From NCBI RefSeq assembly GCF_000472925.1, contig NZ_AXAS01000069.1, positions 1 through 38,854 of the forward strand: a stretch of DNA of 38,854 nucleotides, written 5' to 3'. Positions 24,799-33,373 of this stretch are shown one piece after another. The notes beneath the pieces are model-generated. The model worked only from the letters and a program-made list of their open reading frames with translations. It did no database searches and was not told the DNA's origin. Every line of letters begins with the position of its first letter. Position 1 is the first letter of the stretch. The DNA comes from Bradyrhizobium sp. Ec3.3. Its GTDB lineage: Bacteria; Pseudomonadota; Alphaproteobacteria; Rhizobiales; Xanthobacteraceae. The position numbers and the translations under genes are program-made.

Positions 24799-25830
24799 TC
24801 AGAACGTGAGCTGCACCTTCATCGACTGTGACCGGTCGCTGGCGAGCTCGAAGGCGGCGACCGCGTTCTCGAACGGCATGGTGGCCGTGATCAGCGGCTT
24901 CACGTCGATCAGGCCTTCGCCCATCAGTCGCACCGCCAGCTCGAACTCCGGATCGAAGCGGAAGGTGCCGCGGAGCTGCAGCTCCTTGGCGACGATGGAA
25001 TTGATCGGCAGCGTCATCTCGCCGCCGAGACCGAGCTGCACGATGGTCGCGCCTGGCCGCAGCACGTCTAGCGCGGTGCGCAGCGCAGCCTGATTGCCCG
25101 AGGCTTCAAAGAGGGTGTCGAACACGCCCTTGCCGGCGCGCCAGGGATCAAGCGCCGCGGCGTGCGACGCGACGTTGATGGCATGCGTGGCGCCGAGTTG
25201 CTTTGCGATCGGAAGCGGCGCATCGGCAACATCCGTCACCACGATCTCGGCGGCGCCGCCGAAGCGCGACACCAGGATCATCAACGCGCCGATCGGACCG
25301 CAGCCGGTGATCAGCACGCGCTTGCCGAGGAGGGGGCCGGCCTGCTTGCCGGCATGCAGGCACACCGCGAGAGGCTCGGCGACTGCGGCTTCCGCCAATG
25401 ACAGTTTGTCGGCAATCGGCACGGCCTGCGTCGCATCGACGGTCATGAACTCGCGAAAACCGCCCTGCACATGGGGAAAGCGCATGGCGCTGCCGAGGAA
25501 GCGCATGTCGAGGCACTGGTTGCGCATGCCTTCCTGGCAGTGCAGGCACTGGCCGCACGGCTTGCTGGGATTGACCGCGACACGCGTGCCCGGCTTCACG
25601 CGCGAGACGCCTTCACCAACTGCGGCAACGACGCCGGCGATCTCGTGCCCAAGCGCCATCGGCTGCTGAATGCGCACGGTGCCGAAGCCGCCATGGTGAT
25701 AATAGTGCAGGTCGGAGCCGCAGATGCCGCCATTGGCGATCTTCACACGGACTTCACCGGGGCCGGGCGCGGGATCGGCAAAGCTGTCGATCCGCAGATC
25801 CTTCGGCGCGTGGATGACGACGGCACGCAT
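24799..25830 (-). CDS. idnD: zinc alcohol dehydrogenase, L-idonate 5-dehydrogenase-like
   Basis: This 343-residue MDR enzyme has catalytic zinc site Cys37 in NGGICGSDLHYY and His in ALGHEIAG. The structural zinc cysteines are CGQCLHCQEGMRNQC, and the NAD(P) site is VLITGCGPIGALMI. The whole layout and the ICGSDLHYYHHGGFGTVR start match L-idonate 5-dehydrogenase, which interconverts L-idonate and 5-keto-gluconate. It heads the left end of an operon with idnO-like and enolase genes, so it oxidises a sugar acid in that pathway. Assignment to L-idonate itself is by similarity; related L-gulonate or other aldonate activity is possible. Confidence 0.85.
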   Translation of the reverse strand: MRAVVIHAPKDLRIDSFADPAPGPGEVRVKIANGGICGSDLHYYHHGGFGTVRIQQPMALGHEIAGVVAAVGEGVSRVKPGTRVAVNPSKPCGQCLHCQEGMRNQCLDMRFLGSAMRFPHVQGGFREFMTVDATQAVPIADKLSLAEAAVAEPLAVCLHAGKQAGPLLGKRVLITGCGPIGALMILVSRFGGAAEIVVTDVADAPLPIAKQLGATHAINVASHAAALDPWRAGKGVFDTLFEASGNQAALRTALDVLRPGATIVQLGLGGEMTLPINSIVAKELQLRGTFRFDPEFELAVRLMGEGLIDVKPLITATMPFENAVAAFELASDRSQSMKVQLTF

Positions 25831-25868
25831 GGGTTCACTCCTTCAGCTCGTTCTGTGGCGGGGCGCGA

Positions 25869-26636
25869 TCACATCGCGGCGATCATGCCGCCATCGACAT
25901 AGATGATTTGTCCGTTGACGTAAGTAGAGGCGTCGGAGGCGAGGAAGATCGCGGCGCCCACCAGCTCATCCGGCTTGCCCCAGCGTTTTGACGGGATACG
26001 CCCCATCAGCCAAGTGTTGAAATCGGCATTGTTGACCAGCGCCTCGTTCATGTCGGTCAGCATGTAGCCCGGGCCGATCGCGTTGGCCTGGATGCCATGC
26101 TGGGCCCATTCCACCGCCATGGAGCGGGTGAGATTCTTGATGCCGCCCTTGGCTGCGGTGTAGGGCGCAATCGTCGGCCGCGCCAGCTCGCTGCCGAGCG
26201 ATCCGATGTTGATGATCTTGCCGCGCTTGCGCGGGATCATCCGCTTGGCGGCCTCGCGGCCGATCACGAAGGCACTGGTCAGATCGGTCTCGATCACCTT
26301 GCGCCATTCGTCAGTGGTGAACTCGACCAGCGGCTTGCGGTGCTGGATGCCGGCATTGTTGACGAGGATGTCGACCGCGAGCCCCTCGCGGTCGAAGCGC
26401 TCGAAGCTGGCGACGATCGCAGGTTCGTCCGTGACGTTGAAGGCGGCGCCTTCGGCCTTGTGCCCGGCGGCGCGAAACTCGCCGACCGCCTGTTCGACCC
26501 GCTTGGGATCGACGCCGTTGATGATCAGCTTGGCGCCGGCCTTGGCCAGGCCTTCCGCAATCGCGCGGCCGAGCCCGCGGGAGGAGCCGGTGACGAGCGC
26601 GGTCCGGCCGGAGAGATCGAACAGGGTGGAGCTCAT
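25869..26636 (-). CDS. idnO: SDR dehydrogenase, gluconate 5-dehydrogenase-like
   Basis: This 255-residue enzyme is a normal SDR: TGSSRGLGRAIAEGL (cofactor turn), NNAG, Ser in IINIGSLGS, YTAAK catalytic Tyr/Lys, and YVDGGMIAAM at the end. It resembles gluconate 5-dehydrogenase, which would reduce 5-keto-gluconate to gluconate next to the idonate step. It lies between the zinc dehydrogenase and the enolase gene, separated by 38 and 10 bases, so the three are one operon. The ATG at 26636 follows GAGGA; an upstream frame to 26714 is not needed. Specificity for gluconate is inferred from the neighbours. Confidence 0.85.
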   Translation of the reverse strand: MSSTLFDLSGRTALVTGSSRGLGRAIAEGLAKAGAKLIINGVDPKRVEQAVGEFRAAGHKAEGAAFNVTDEPAIVASFERFDREGLAVDILVNNAGIQHRKPLVEFTTDEWRKVIETDLTSAFVIGREAAKRMIPRKRGKIINIGSLGSELARPTIAPYTAAKGGIKNLTRSMAVEWAQHGIQANAIGPGYMLTDMNEALVNNADFNTWLMGRIPSKRWGKPDELVGAAIFLASDASTYVNGQIIYVDGGMIAAM

Positions 26637-26646
26637 CCAAGAATCC

Positions 26647-27846
26647 TCAAACGTTGGAGCGGCGCACGGTGAGATCGGACCGGTCGAATACCGCAGGCAG
26701 CAGATCGACGCCAAGACCGGGACCTTCCATCGGGAAGACGTAGCCGTCCCTGATCACGGGCATCGTGGTGACGAGTTCATTGTACCAGCCTTTGTAGAAG
26801 GCGCGCACTGATTCCTGGATCAGCGTGTTCGGCTGGCTGAACGACATGTGGATCGCGGCGATGAAGCCGACCGGCCCGATGCAATCATGCGGTGCAAAGG
26901 GGCGATGATAGGTCTCCGCCATCGCGGCGATCTTGCGGCCCTCGGTGAGGCCGCCGGTCCAGCACAAATCCGCCATCACCACATGCATGGCGTCGCGGTC
27001 GAGCATGTCCTTGTAGGGGAAGCGTGAGCCGAGCGTCTCGCTGGCGCAGACCCAGACGTCGGTCGAGCGCGCATATTCGGCAAGCGCCTGCGGCGAGTTC
27101 ATGCGGATCGGGTCTTCGTACCAGGTCGGCTTGTACGGCTCGAGTGCCCGCGCGATCTGTTTTGCGGTCGGCAGATTCCAGAGCGAATGGAGCTCGACCA
27201 TGATCTCCATCTTGTCGCCGACGGCTTTGCGGATTTTTTCGAACGGCTCGATCGCCTGCTTCATCTGGGCTGCGGTGATGAAAAGGCCGTTGTTCTCCTG
27301 TGCCGCCGGGTCGAACGGCCAGATCTTCATGGCCGAGATGCCGCTCTCCAGAAGGCTTTCGGCCAGCGCGTCGGCGCGGTTCATGAAGGCGTCGAGGTCC
27401 TCATAGGGGCTCTGCACCTCGCCGAGATTCCAGTTCGAGACCGGGCGGATGTTGGTCGAGCGCACATATTTGGTGCCGGCGCAGGTGTTGTAGATGCGCT
27501 GCTTGTCGCGGCAGAGGCCGCCGAGCATCTGGTGCACGGGCTGGCCGCAGACCTTGCCGAAGAGGTCCCACAGCGCGATGTCGATCGCGGAGGCGGCGCG
27601 ATACTCGACGCCGGTCGAGGACTGCGCCATCGGCAGATTGAGCATGTCGCGGTGGATCGCCTCGATGTGCAGGGGATTGCGGCCGAGCAGGCGGCCGGCA
27701 AAGGTGTCGTGGATCTGCGCTTCGACGGCGCCTGCGCCATAGAAGGTCTCACCCAAGCCGATGACGCCGGCATCGGTGTGGACGCGCACCCAGATCACAT
27801 TGGCGAATTCCTCGGTGCGCAACGTCTCGATCGACGTGATCTTCAC
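26647..27846 (-). CDS. enolase-superfamily sugar-acid dehydratase (mandelate racemase group)
   Basis: This 399-residue enzyme has the capping domain first, then a TIM-barrel. Probable catalytic residues are Lys174 in AMKIWPFD, metal ligands Glu218 (VELHSLW), Glu244 (YEDP) and Glu270 (ASETLGS), and the general acid/base dyad Asp293 (ADLCWTGG) and His320 (APHDCIGP). This is the mandelate racemase layout, usually dehydrating acid sugars. The substrate is not defined by the sequence; it must fit an idonate/gluconate-type locus. The GTG start has GGGAGGAAA. It is first gene of the leftward operon, directly after the shared control region. Confidence 0.85.
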   Translation of the reverse strand: MKITSIETLRTEEFANVIWVRVHTDAGVIGLGETFYGAGAVEAQIHDTFAGRLLGRNPLHIEAIHRDMLNLPMAQSSTGVEYRAASAIDIALWDLFGKVCGQPVHQMLGGLCRDKQRIYNTCAGTKYVRSTNIRPVSNWNLGEVQSPYEDLDAFMNRADALAESLLESGISAMKIWPFDPAAQENNGLFITAAQMKQAIEPFEKIRKAVGDKMEIMVELHSLWNLPTAKQIARALEPYKPTWYEDPIRMNSPQALAEYARSTDVWVCASETLGSRFPYKDMLDRDAMHVVMADLCWTGGLTEGRKIAAMAETYHRPFAPHDCIGPVGFIAAIHMSFSQPNTLIQESVRAFYKGWYNELVTTMPVIRDGYVFPMEGPGLGVDLLPAVFDRSDLTVRRSNV

Positions 27847-27955
27847 TGCAATTTCCTCCCGTCGAGAGCGCAGCGAGCGCCCGTGTTGTTGTTCTTGCTT
27901 TGACTGTATTTGGGCCGCCAATGCCTCGCGGCCCGGGTCGCAGTCATACGCCCGC

Positions 27956-27971
27956 TTGTAATATATCACAA
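27956..27971. promoter_or_regulatory. candidate operator for the GntR regulator
   Basis: TTGTAATATATCACAA is a 16-base inverted repeat with one mismatch pair, between the divergent enolase operon and the GntR gene. A second imperfect palindrome, ACATG-N7-CATGT, overlaps its last base at 27971-27987. On the minus strand the repeat contains TATATT, a possible -10 box of the enolase operon. FCD-type GntR regulators bind palindromes of this size near their own genes. Binding here is inferred. Confidence 0.5.
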
Positions 27972-28042
27972 CATGTTTTATGCATGTCACCAACAAGACG
28001 CGGTCCGGCTCGGGGGCGAGGCGGGGTCGAAGGGAGGACAAC

Positions 28043-28804
28043 ATGGTGCGGCGCAAACGCGCGCTTGAGCTGGTCAATGCGGCAAGTGAAGGCGCGATCG
28101 GCCGGCGCAACCGCGTCAATTTCGTCGAGCTGGCCTATCAGAAGATCGAGGATCTGCTCGTCAATTGCGAGCTGAGGCCGGGTCAGTTCCTGACGATGCT
28201 CGAGTTGCAGCACATCACTGGCTTTGGCCGCACGCCGGTGCACCACGCCGTCAACACCCTTGCCGCCGACACGCTGATCATCATCCGCCCGCGCCACGGC
28301 TTGCAGGTCGCACCGATTGATCTCGCCCGCGAGCGCATGCTGCTGGGCCTTCGCCGCGACATGGAACGCTTCGTGATCCGGCTCGCAGCCGATCGCGCCA
28401 GCCTGTCGCATCGCAACCAGGCCCTGCATATCGAGCGCGTGCTGCGCGAGCGCCGGGCGAAGCTGACACTCGACGAGTTCAACAGCCTCGACCGCCGCAT
28501 CGACGCGCTGATCCTCGAGGCCGGCGGCGAGCCGTTCCTCGCGCATACGATGCGGCCGCTGCACACGCTCTATCGCCGCATCGGCTTCATCCATCACCGC
28601 CACATGCCGGGGCAGACCGACTTGTCCGGCACCATCGATCGCCATCTCGACATCTTGAAGGCCATCGCCAATCGCCGCGTTGAAGCGGCGGTCGAAGCCA
28701 GCGACGCGCTGATCGACTTCATGAATGCGATCTTCGTCGGGATGGAGGCGGGGATCGATCCGCGGCTGCTCGATTGCAGCATCGAGCCGCTGCTCGGCAC
28801 GTAA
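28043..28804 (+). CDS. GntR-family regulator with FCD domain
   Basis: This 253-residue protein has an N-terminal winged helix at about 27-92 (LAYQKIEDLLVNCELRPGQFL, LQHITGFGRTPVHHAVNTL, IIRPRHGLQVAPI) and a C-terminal helical FCD domain with conserved metal/ligand residues around RDMERFVIRLAADRAS and HHRHMPGQTDL, then HLDILKAIANRR. FCD regulators usually respond to the substrate or an intermediate of the pathway they control. It is divergent from the enolase operon and next to the transporter. The start at 28043 has GGGAGGA; an upstream ATG at 27980 is possible. Confidence 0.9.
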   Translation: MVRRKRALELVNAASEGAIGRRNRVNFVELAYQKIEDLLVNCELRPGQFLTMLELQHITGFGRTPVHHAVNTLAADTLIIIRPRHGLQVAPIDLARERMLLGLRRDMERFVIRLAADRASLSHRNQALHIERVLRERRAKLTLDEFNSLDRRIDALILEAGGEPFLAHTMRPLHTLYRRIGFIHHRHMPGQTDLSGTIDRHLDILKAIANRRVEAAVEASDALIDFMNAIFVGMEAGIDPRLLDCSIEPLLGT

Positions 28805-28827
28805 CAAATCTCAGGGAGAAACAGAAC

Positions 28828-30201
28828 ATGTCAACGATGGCCGCGCAACACATGCCACAGGAGGCCGCGAGCGAAGCCGCGGTCCGCTACCTCATCACCA
28901 ACTACAGTCCCAAGGGCAATAAGGTCGGGTGGCTGATGATGGCCTCGATCCTGGTCGAGGCCTGGGACCTCTATTCGATCGCCTTCGTGCTGATCTTCAT
29001 TCGCGAGCAGTACAATCCCGATCCCCTGATGCTCGGTCTCGCCGCGGCCGGCACGCAAGGCGGCGCCCTGATCGGCGCGCTGCTCGGCGGCTGGCTGTCC
29101 GACAAGGTCGGCCGCCGCGTGATGTTCCTGGTCACGATGGTTTTGTTCATCGTGTTGGCGCTGGCGCAGGCCTTCGTGCCCAGCGTCGGTTGGCTGATCG
29201 TCATCCGCTTCCTGCTCGGCGTGCCACTCGGCTCCGACATCTCGACCGGCTACACCTACATCATGGAATCCATGGCCAAGGGCGAGCGCGAGATCATGGG
29301 CAACCGCTGGCAGTTCATGTTCGCGGTCGGTGAAGTCCTCACCATCGGTGTCATCGTGATATTCCTCCTGATCGACATGCAGCACGAGATGCTGTGGCGC
29401 ATAACGCTCGGCCTCGGTGCCGTGCCCGCGCTGATCATCCTGATCATGCGGCACGACGTGCCGGAGACGGCGGTCTGGCTGGTGCAGAAGGGACGTTTCC
29501 GCGAGGCCAAGCAGGTCGCGCGCGAGATGTTCAACGACGATCTCGCTATGCTGCCGGACCAGGACGTGGTGGTGCCGAAGGTGCGCACCAGCGCGTTCCT
29601 TGCGGACCTCAGGAAGGACCCGATCCGCTGGCGCGCCACGATCTATGGCTGGATCGCCTGCTTCGCGCAAGGAAGCGAGTTCTCGACATTCGCGTTCTAC
29701 CTGCCGGTGCTGTTCGTGATGGTCGGCGTGTCGTCCATCCTCGGCAACAATCTGGTGACGATGGCGCTGTTCTGCTTTGCCGGACTCTCGGGCTGGGTCG
29801 GGCCGTTGCTGACGCCGAAGCTCGGCCATCGCGGCATTGCGATCGCGGGTTTTTCGATCGTGCTGGTGTCGCTGCTGGTCGCGGCCTTCGCGCTCTACAC
29901 CGACAACAAGATCCTGCTACCGTTTGCGGCCGCCGGCATGCTGTGGGGCCATTATTGGGACGCCTCGAACTGCATGACCATCCCGACCATGGTCGCCAAG
30001 CCGAAGTATCGCGGCACCGCGAGCGGCTTCGCCTACATGTTCGTGAAGCTGCCGTCCTTCCTGGCGATCTTCCTGTTCCCGGCGCTGTTCTCGGCGATCG
30101 GGCAGGCGAACGCCACGCTGTTCGTCGCGATCTTCCCGCTGATCGGTTTGCTCGCTGCGATCTTCATCCTGCCGGAGGTCTACGGCTACGAGAATGACTG
30201 A
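28828..30201 (+). CDS. MFS transporter, sugar-acid type
   Basis: This 457-residue, 12-helix transporter has the MFS signature GGWLSDKVGRR after helix 2, an amphipathic loop GLGAVPALIILIMRHDVPET and helix pairs on both halves (ALFCFAGLSGWVGPLLTPKL, MLWGHYWDASNCMTIPTMVA). It starts 23 bases after the GntR stop and probably forms a unit with it. Its place next to sugar-acid enzymes suggests uptake of the pathway substrate. The ATG at 28828 has AGGGAG; the longer frame from 28774 overlaps the GntR gene and is less likely. Confidence 0.88.
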   Translation: MSTMAAQHMPQEAASEAAVRYLITNYSPKGNKVGWLMMASILVEAWDLYSIAFVLIFIREQYNPDPLMLGLAAAGTQGGALIGALLGGWLSDKVGRRVMFLVTMVLFIVLALAQAFVPSVGWLIVIRFLLGVPLGSDISTGYTYIMESMAKGEREIMGNRWQFMFAVGEVLTIGVIVIFLLIDMQHEMLWRITLGLGAVPALIILIMRHDVPETAVWLVQKGRFREAKQVAREMFNDDLAMLPDQDVVVPKVRTSAFLADLRKDPIRWRATIYGWIACFAQGSEFSTFAFYLPVLFVMVGVSSILGNNLVTMALFCFAGLSGWVGPLLTPKLGHRGIAIAGFSIVLVSLLVAAFALYTDNKILLPFAAAGMLWGHYWDASNCMTIPTMVAKPKYRGTASGFAYMFVKLPSFLAIFLFPALFSAIGQANATLFVAIFPLIGLLAAIFILPEVYGYEND

Positions 30202-30591
30202 CGGACGACGCAACCGCATAGCCCATGGCGGCCCTTTTTGGTTTTATCCGGACCGCCATGGGCCTCGGGCGCGCCGACGTGATCGCTGTCCGACGATCAA
30301 CACCGCGAGGACGATGATCCCCATGGCGTCAACTACGAGTGCGTAGGTCTCATATGGCAATAGCCGTTCCTAGTATGGCCAAACGCCCGCAGCCTAATCG
30401 AGTCTCGATTTCCGCTCGGTTCGCTTTGCGACACTGGGTGGCGCTTTGCCTTGCCGGCAGCCTTCGGGCGGACGTTTTGCGTTCCAGGACTGCGGGTGCG
30501 CGCCGTCTGTGCGTTGGCGCGCATCGAGTGACGGGAACCTTGGAGACCGCGGGCAGTTGATTAGCAGTCCCCGACAAGCGGAGTTGTTCCC
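30202..30591. other. intergenic stretch after the transporter
   Basis: These 390 bases hold one clear element, an 11-base-pair hairpin at 30221-30263, and otherwise only frames without ribosome binding sites or family resemblance. No gene is supported. Confidence 0.5.
30221..30263 (+). terminator. hairpin after the MFS gene, possible terminator
   Basis: GCCCATGGCGG and CCGCCATGGGC form a perfect 11-base-pair inverted repeat around a loop that contains TTTTTGGTTTTA. It lies 20 bases after the transporter stop. The T-run is inside the loop instead of after the stem, so it is a weak terminator candidate. Confidence 0.4.
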
Positions 30592-30834
30592 ATGCGCGAG
30601 AAGCGCCGGCTGGCAGCGCCAGCAGCGTCCGCCCGCACCACCAAGGCATCGATTGAGCCCCTGAGGACCGGATATGCCTTAATCGTCGACGGTCATGTCA
30701 AGGCGACCTTCGCGGCGAAACCGAGCGCCCTGGAAGCTGGCACACAGCTGAAGAACCGATTCCCTCGGCTTCAGGTCAAGATCTACGACGCCGAAAACAA
30801 GCTCAGCGAGGTTGTTGAGATCGCCCGCGCTTGA
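30592..30834 (+). CDS. small protein of unknown function
   Basis: This 80-residue basic protein has an alanine-rich N-terminus and a compact C-terminal part (YALIVDGHVKATFAAKPSALEAG, then TQLKNRFPRLQVKIYDAENKL) that looks like a small alpha/beta domain. A GGAG site precedes the ATG. It ends 34 bases before the gene at 30869. I do not recognise the family. Confidence 0.55.
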   Translation: MREKRRLAAPAASARTTKASIEPLRTGYALIVDGHVKATFAAKPSALEAGTQLKNRFPRLQVKIYDAENKLSEVVEIARA

Positions 30835-30868
30835 CGCGCCGATCGGCGGCCCGTTTGGAGTTGGCACC

Positions 30869-31087
30869 ATGAGCGCCTCGAGCACAGGCGACAAACGAGC
30901 CATGAACGTCCTGCGCGAATTGCAAGATGCCGAGAAGGAGTTGGTCGGCAAGGCCGTCGTCTTGACTGACGCCAAGGCTGGCACAATCGATGGCGTCTTC
31001 CTCGATGATGAGCATGGGCTCCGCATCTCGATCGCGGGGCATGAGGGTCGATGGCCGATTTCGACGGTGAAGCAAATCGAGAGCTAA
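30869..31087 (+). CDS. small beta-rich protein, possibly PRC-barrel-like
   Basis: This is a 72-residue protein: a helix (MNVLRELQDAEKELVGKAVV) followed by a beta-strand pattern LTDAKAGTIDGVFLDDEHGL, RISIAGHEGRWPISTVKQIE. The 'GK.V.L.D...GTIDGV..D' pattern resembles small PRC-barrel-like domains, but the match is loose. GGAG lies upstream. It could be co-transcribed with the 30592 gene. Confidence 0.5.
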   Translation: MSASSTGDKRAMNVLRELQDAEKELVGKAVVLTDAKAGTIDGVFLDDEHGLRISIAGHEGRWPISTVKQIES

Positions 31088-31290
31088 TCGCCCACGACCC
31101 TGCAGCCTGTACCGATGATGGGAGGGTCGTCGGGCCGAATTGGGCGCGGTGCCGAGCGGGCCCGCTATCGATTTAATCGGCCCAACGGAAGGCCGCCGTC
31201 CATGCTCGCCTGGCCTGATCCGGAGATCATCCTCTGCCGTGCATCCGCCGATGTAGTCAGTCTTTGCGGCCACCGCGGCGGGCGGCAGGA

Positions 31291-31476
31291 TCACCTACCC
31301 GGTGATATCAGCCACGCGACTATGTCGGATGCAACTTTGGTCTGTCGGGACTTCCTAAGCAGACTGTCTCGTTTGTGCCCGGGTGGGTAGGTCTCGGCTT
31401 CGTCGCTCAACTGCCGGGCTTCTATGGCAAGCCGTACCTTCAGCGAGGACTTTGGTTTGAACCGGAGGCGCTTCAT
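31291..31476 (-). CDS. small basic helical protein
   Basis: This 61-residue protein reads MKRLRFKPKSSLKVRLAIEA, then RQLSDEAETYPPGHKRDSLL and RKSRQTKVASDIVAWLISPG. It is like small rhizobial proteins with the theme '.A..L...A...PPG..RD.L..K.RQ...A..I..WL.SPG', and is distantly similar to the 63-residue protein at 13455. GGGG upstream of the ATG at 31476 gives modest start support. No function is known. Confidence 0.5.
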   Translation of the reverse strand: MKRLRFKPKSSLKVRLAIEARQLSDEAETYPPGHKRDSLLRKSRQTKVASDIVAWLISPGR

Positions 31477-31638
31477 TGATCGGTCCCCATACGTGAACCT
31501 GCCTCGTCGATAAGAACTCGCCGCAGCGGACAAAGGTTCATGAACGCCCGACAACGTTCATTGAATGCTGACTGACGCAACAACTCTACCAGAAATGTAG
31601 CCTGATAACAGTTTCAATCGCGCGGGATATGTGGCCGT

Positions 31639-31845
31639 TCAGTTACCGATGACGGCCTGGCCTGGCGCGCGGTCCAACGGCGGGCGTGGTTTAGCGAGGC
31701 CGGTCGTGCCGGGCGGGGTCTCGTTGTTAGCCCTCCTTGTGTCGACCCGCTCAAGCGTCGTGACGAATGCCGCGAGGATTGCGATAATCACCGCAACCAT
31801 GAAAAATCCAATGGCGGTATGGTGGCTATCCCGCTCACTACTCAT
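31639..31845 (-). CDS. small single-pass membrane protein
   Basis: This 68-residue protein has one hydrophobic helix (AIGFFMVAVIIAILAAFVTT, residues about 10-29) with a charged N-terminus (SSERDSHH) and a proline-rich polar tail. The start has GGAGGT, a strong ribosome binding site. The function is unknown. Confidence 0.55.
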   Translation of the reverse strand: MSSERDSHHTAIGFFMVAVIIAILAAFVTTLERVDTRRANNETPPGTTGLAKPRPPLDRAPGQAVIGN

Positions 31846-32094
31846 TGAGGGACCTCCACTCTGGTGTAGAAACGTCAAACGGCTTGGTATGGTTCCTCGT
31901 TCAGGCGTCTTGGGTCGATGATGGCATCATGCCTCCGATTTGCCCGACGTGTCAAATGGATTCGGAAAATTCGTAAGGCGTGGCGCGGGCAGGCGTCGGC
32001 TACTTTGCATGGGGTTGTTTTCGATGTTTTTGTTGAGGCGCGTGCCGCGCCTCATCTCGTCATGCCTCGGGGCTGCGAGAACGACTGACCACGC

Positions 32095-33354
32095 TCATCT
32101 GATCGCGGCCGCGAGTGCCGCGATCAGGGCCGGCGGCGTCACGAGCAGGCCGAGCTTGAGGAAGGGCCAGGCGCCGACCTCGATCTTCTCGCGGCGCAGC
32201 GCCACCAGCCATAGGATGGTGGCGAGTGAGCCGGTGATCGAGAAATTCGGCCCCAGGTCGACGCCGATCAGGATGGCACTGACGACGGATGTGGGCAGGT
32301 GATCGCTGGCGACGATCGATCCGGCGACGAGCCCCACCGGCAAATTGTTGGCGATGTTGGTGGCAACCGCAGTCGCAATCCCGACGCTCCAGGCGGCCTT
32401 GGGTACGGATTGTCCGACAGCCTCATGCAGGAGCGTGCTGAGATGGCCGATCACGCCGGTCTTGATCAGCGCCTCCACCATCACGAAGAGCCCGCCGACG
32501 AGCGGCAGCACGCTCCATGACACGTGCTTGAGCACCGGCAGGGGCGACTGACGGCTGAGCAGCAGGACGAGGCCGGTCGTTACCGCGCCGCAGATGAAGG
32601 TGGGCAGGCCCAATTGCTTGTCGAGCGCGGAGGCCGTAACCAGCACGAGGCCGATCGCGGCAATACCGATCGCGGTCAGCTTGCCACCACGGCTGAGCCT
32701 CTTGTGCGCGACCTTGTGCTCGATGTCCTCCTCCTTCAGCGCGCGATGCTGGGTGAGGCGAAGTACGACGTAGGTGAGTACGATCGAGGCGAACGAGGGC
32801 AGGGCGAACAGGCGGAGCCATTCGGCCAGATGCGGCATGTGCGTGCCGAACACCACGAGGTTGGCGGGGTTCGAGATCGGCAGCACGAAGCTCGCGGCGT
32901 TGGCAATGAAGGCGCAGACGAAGAGATAAGGCAGCGGCTGGGCGCCGGCTGCCCGTGTCGCCGCGTAGACCGCCGGCGTCAGCACGATCGCGGTCGCATC
33001 GTTCGACAGGAAGACGGTGACCAGCGTGCCGACGAGATAGATCAGCAGAAACAGGCGCTGCGGCGAGCCGCGGGCATATTCGACGGCGAGCGCTGCGAGA
33101 TAGTCGAACAGGCCTTCGAGCCGGGCGAGCTCGGCGATCAGCATCATACCGATCAGGAACAGATAGACGTCGATGCCCTTTTCGACGCCGGTCAGCGCGT
33201 CATCCCAGCTCAGGACGCCGAACAGCACCAGCGCCGCAGCGCCCGCCAGCGCCCAGATTGCCTCGGGCAGGCGAAAGGGGCGGATGATGACGCCTGCGGT
33301 CGCAAGCACGATGATGCTCCAGGCCCAATAGGCGGCATGCGGCGCGATCGGCAA
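32095..33354 (-). CDS. ArsB/SLC13-type ion transporter
   Basis: This protein of about 419 residues has ten or more membrane helices. LPEAIWALAGAAALVLFGVLS and GIDVYLFLIGMMLIAELARLEGLFDYLA begin it; FLSNDATAIVLTPAVYAA and PISNPANLVVFG are the substrate-cavity turns of the arsenite/citrate (IT) superfamily, mirrored in the second half by ATNIANNLPVGLVAG and GVDLGPNFSITGSLATIL. It matches ArsB-like permeases, but no ars operon is nearby, so arsenite export is possible, not shown. The TTG at 33354 follows AGGG. It begins just after a truncated MFS fragment. Confidence 0.8.
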   Translation of the reverse strand: MPIAPHAAYWAWSIIVLATAGVIIRPFRLPEAIWALAGAAALVLFGVLSWDDALTGVEKGIDVYLFLIGMMLIAELARLEGLFDYLAALAVEYARGSPQRLFLLIYLVGTLVTVFLSNDATAIVLTPAVYAATRAAGAQPLPYLFVCAFIANAASFVLPISNPANLVVFGTHMPHLAEWLRLFALPSFASIVLTYVVLRLTQHRALKEEDIEHKVAHKRLSRGGKLTAIGIAAIGLVLVTASALDKQLGLPTFICGAVTTGLVLLLSRQSPLPVLKHVSWSVLPLVGGLFVMVEALIKTGVIGHLSTLLHEAVGQSVPKAAWSVGIATAVATNIANNLPVGLVAGSIVASDHLPTSVVSAILIGVDLGPNFSITGSLATILWLVALRREKIEVGAWPFLKLGLLVTPPALIAALAAAIR

Positions 33355-33373
33355 TGTGGCCCTCGTTCGATGG

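Noticed and set aside
24799..30201. Sugar-acid locus as a horizontally acquired island
   Set aside because: No flanking tRNA, integrase or repeats, and composition looks like that of the neighbours.
31115..31390. 91-residue plus-strand frame
   Set aside because: No ribosome binding site, unnatural composition, and it overlaps a better supported minus-strand gene.
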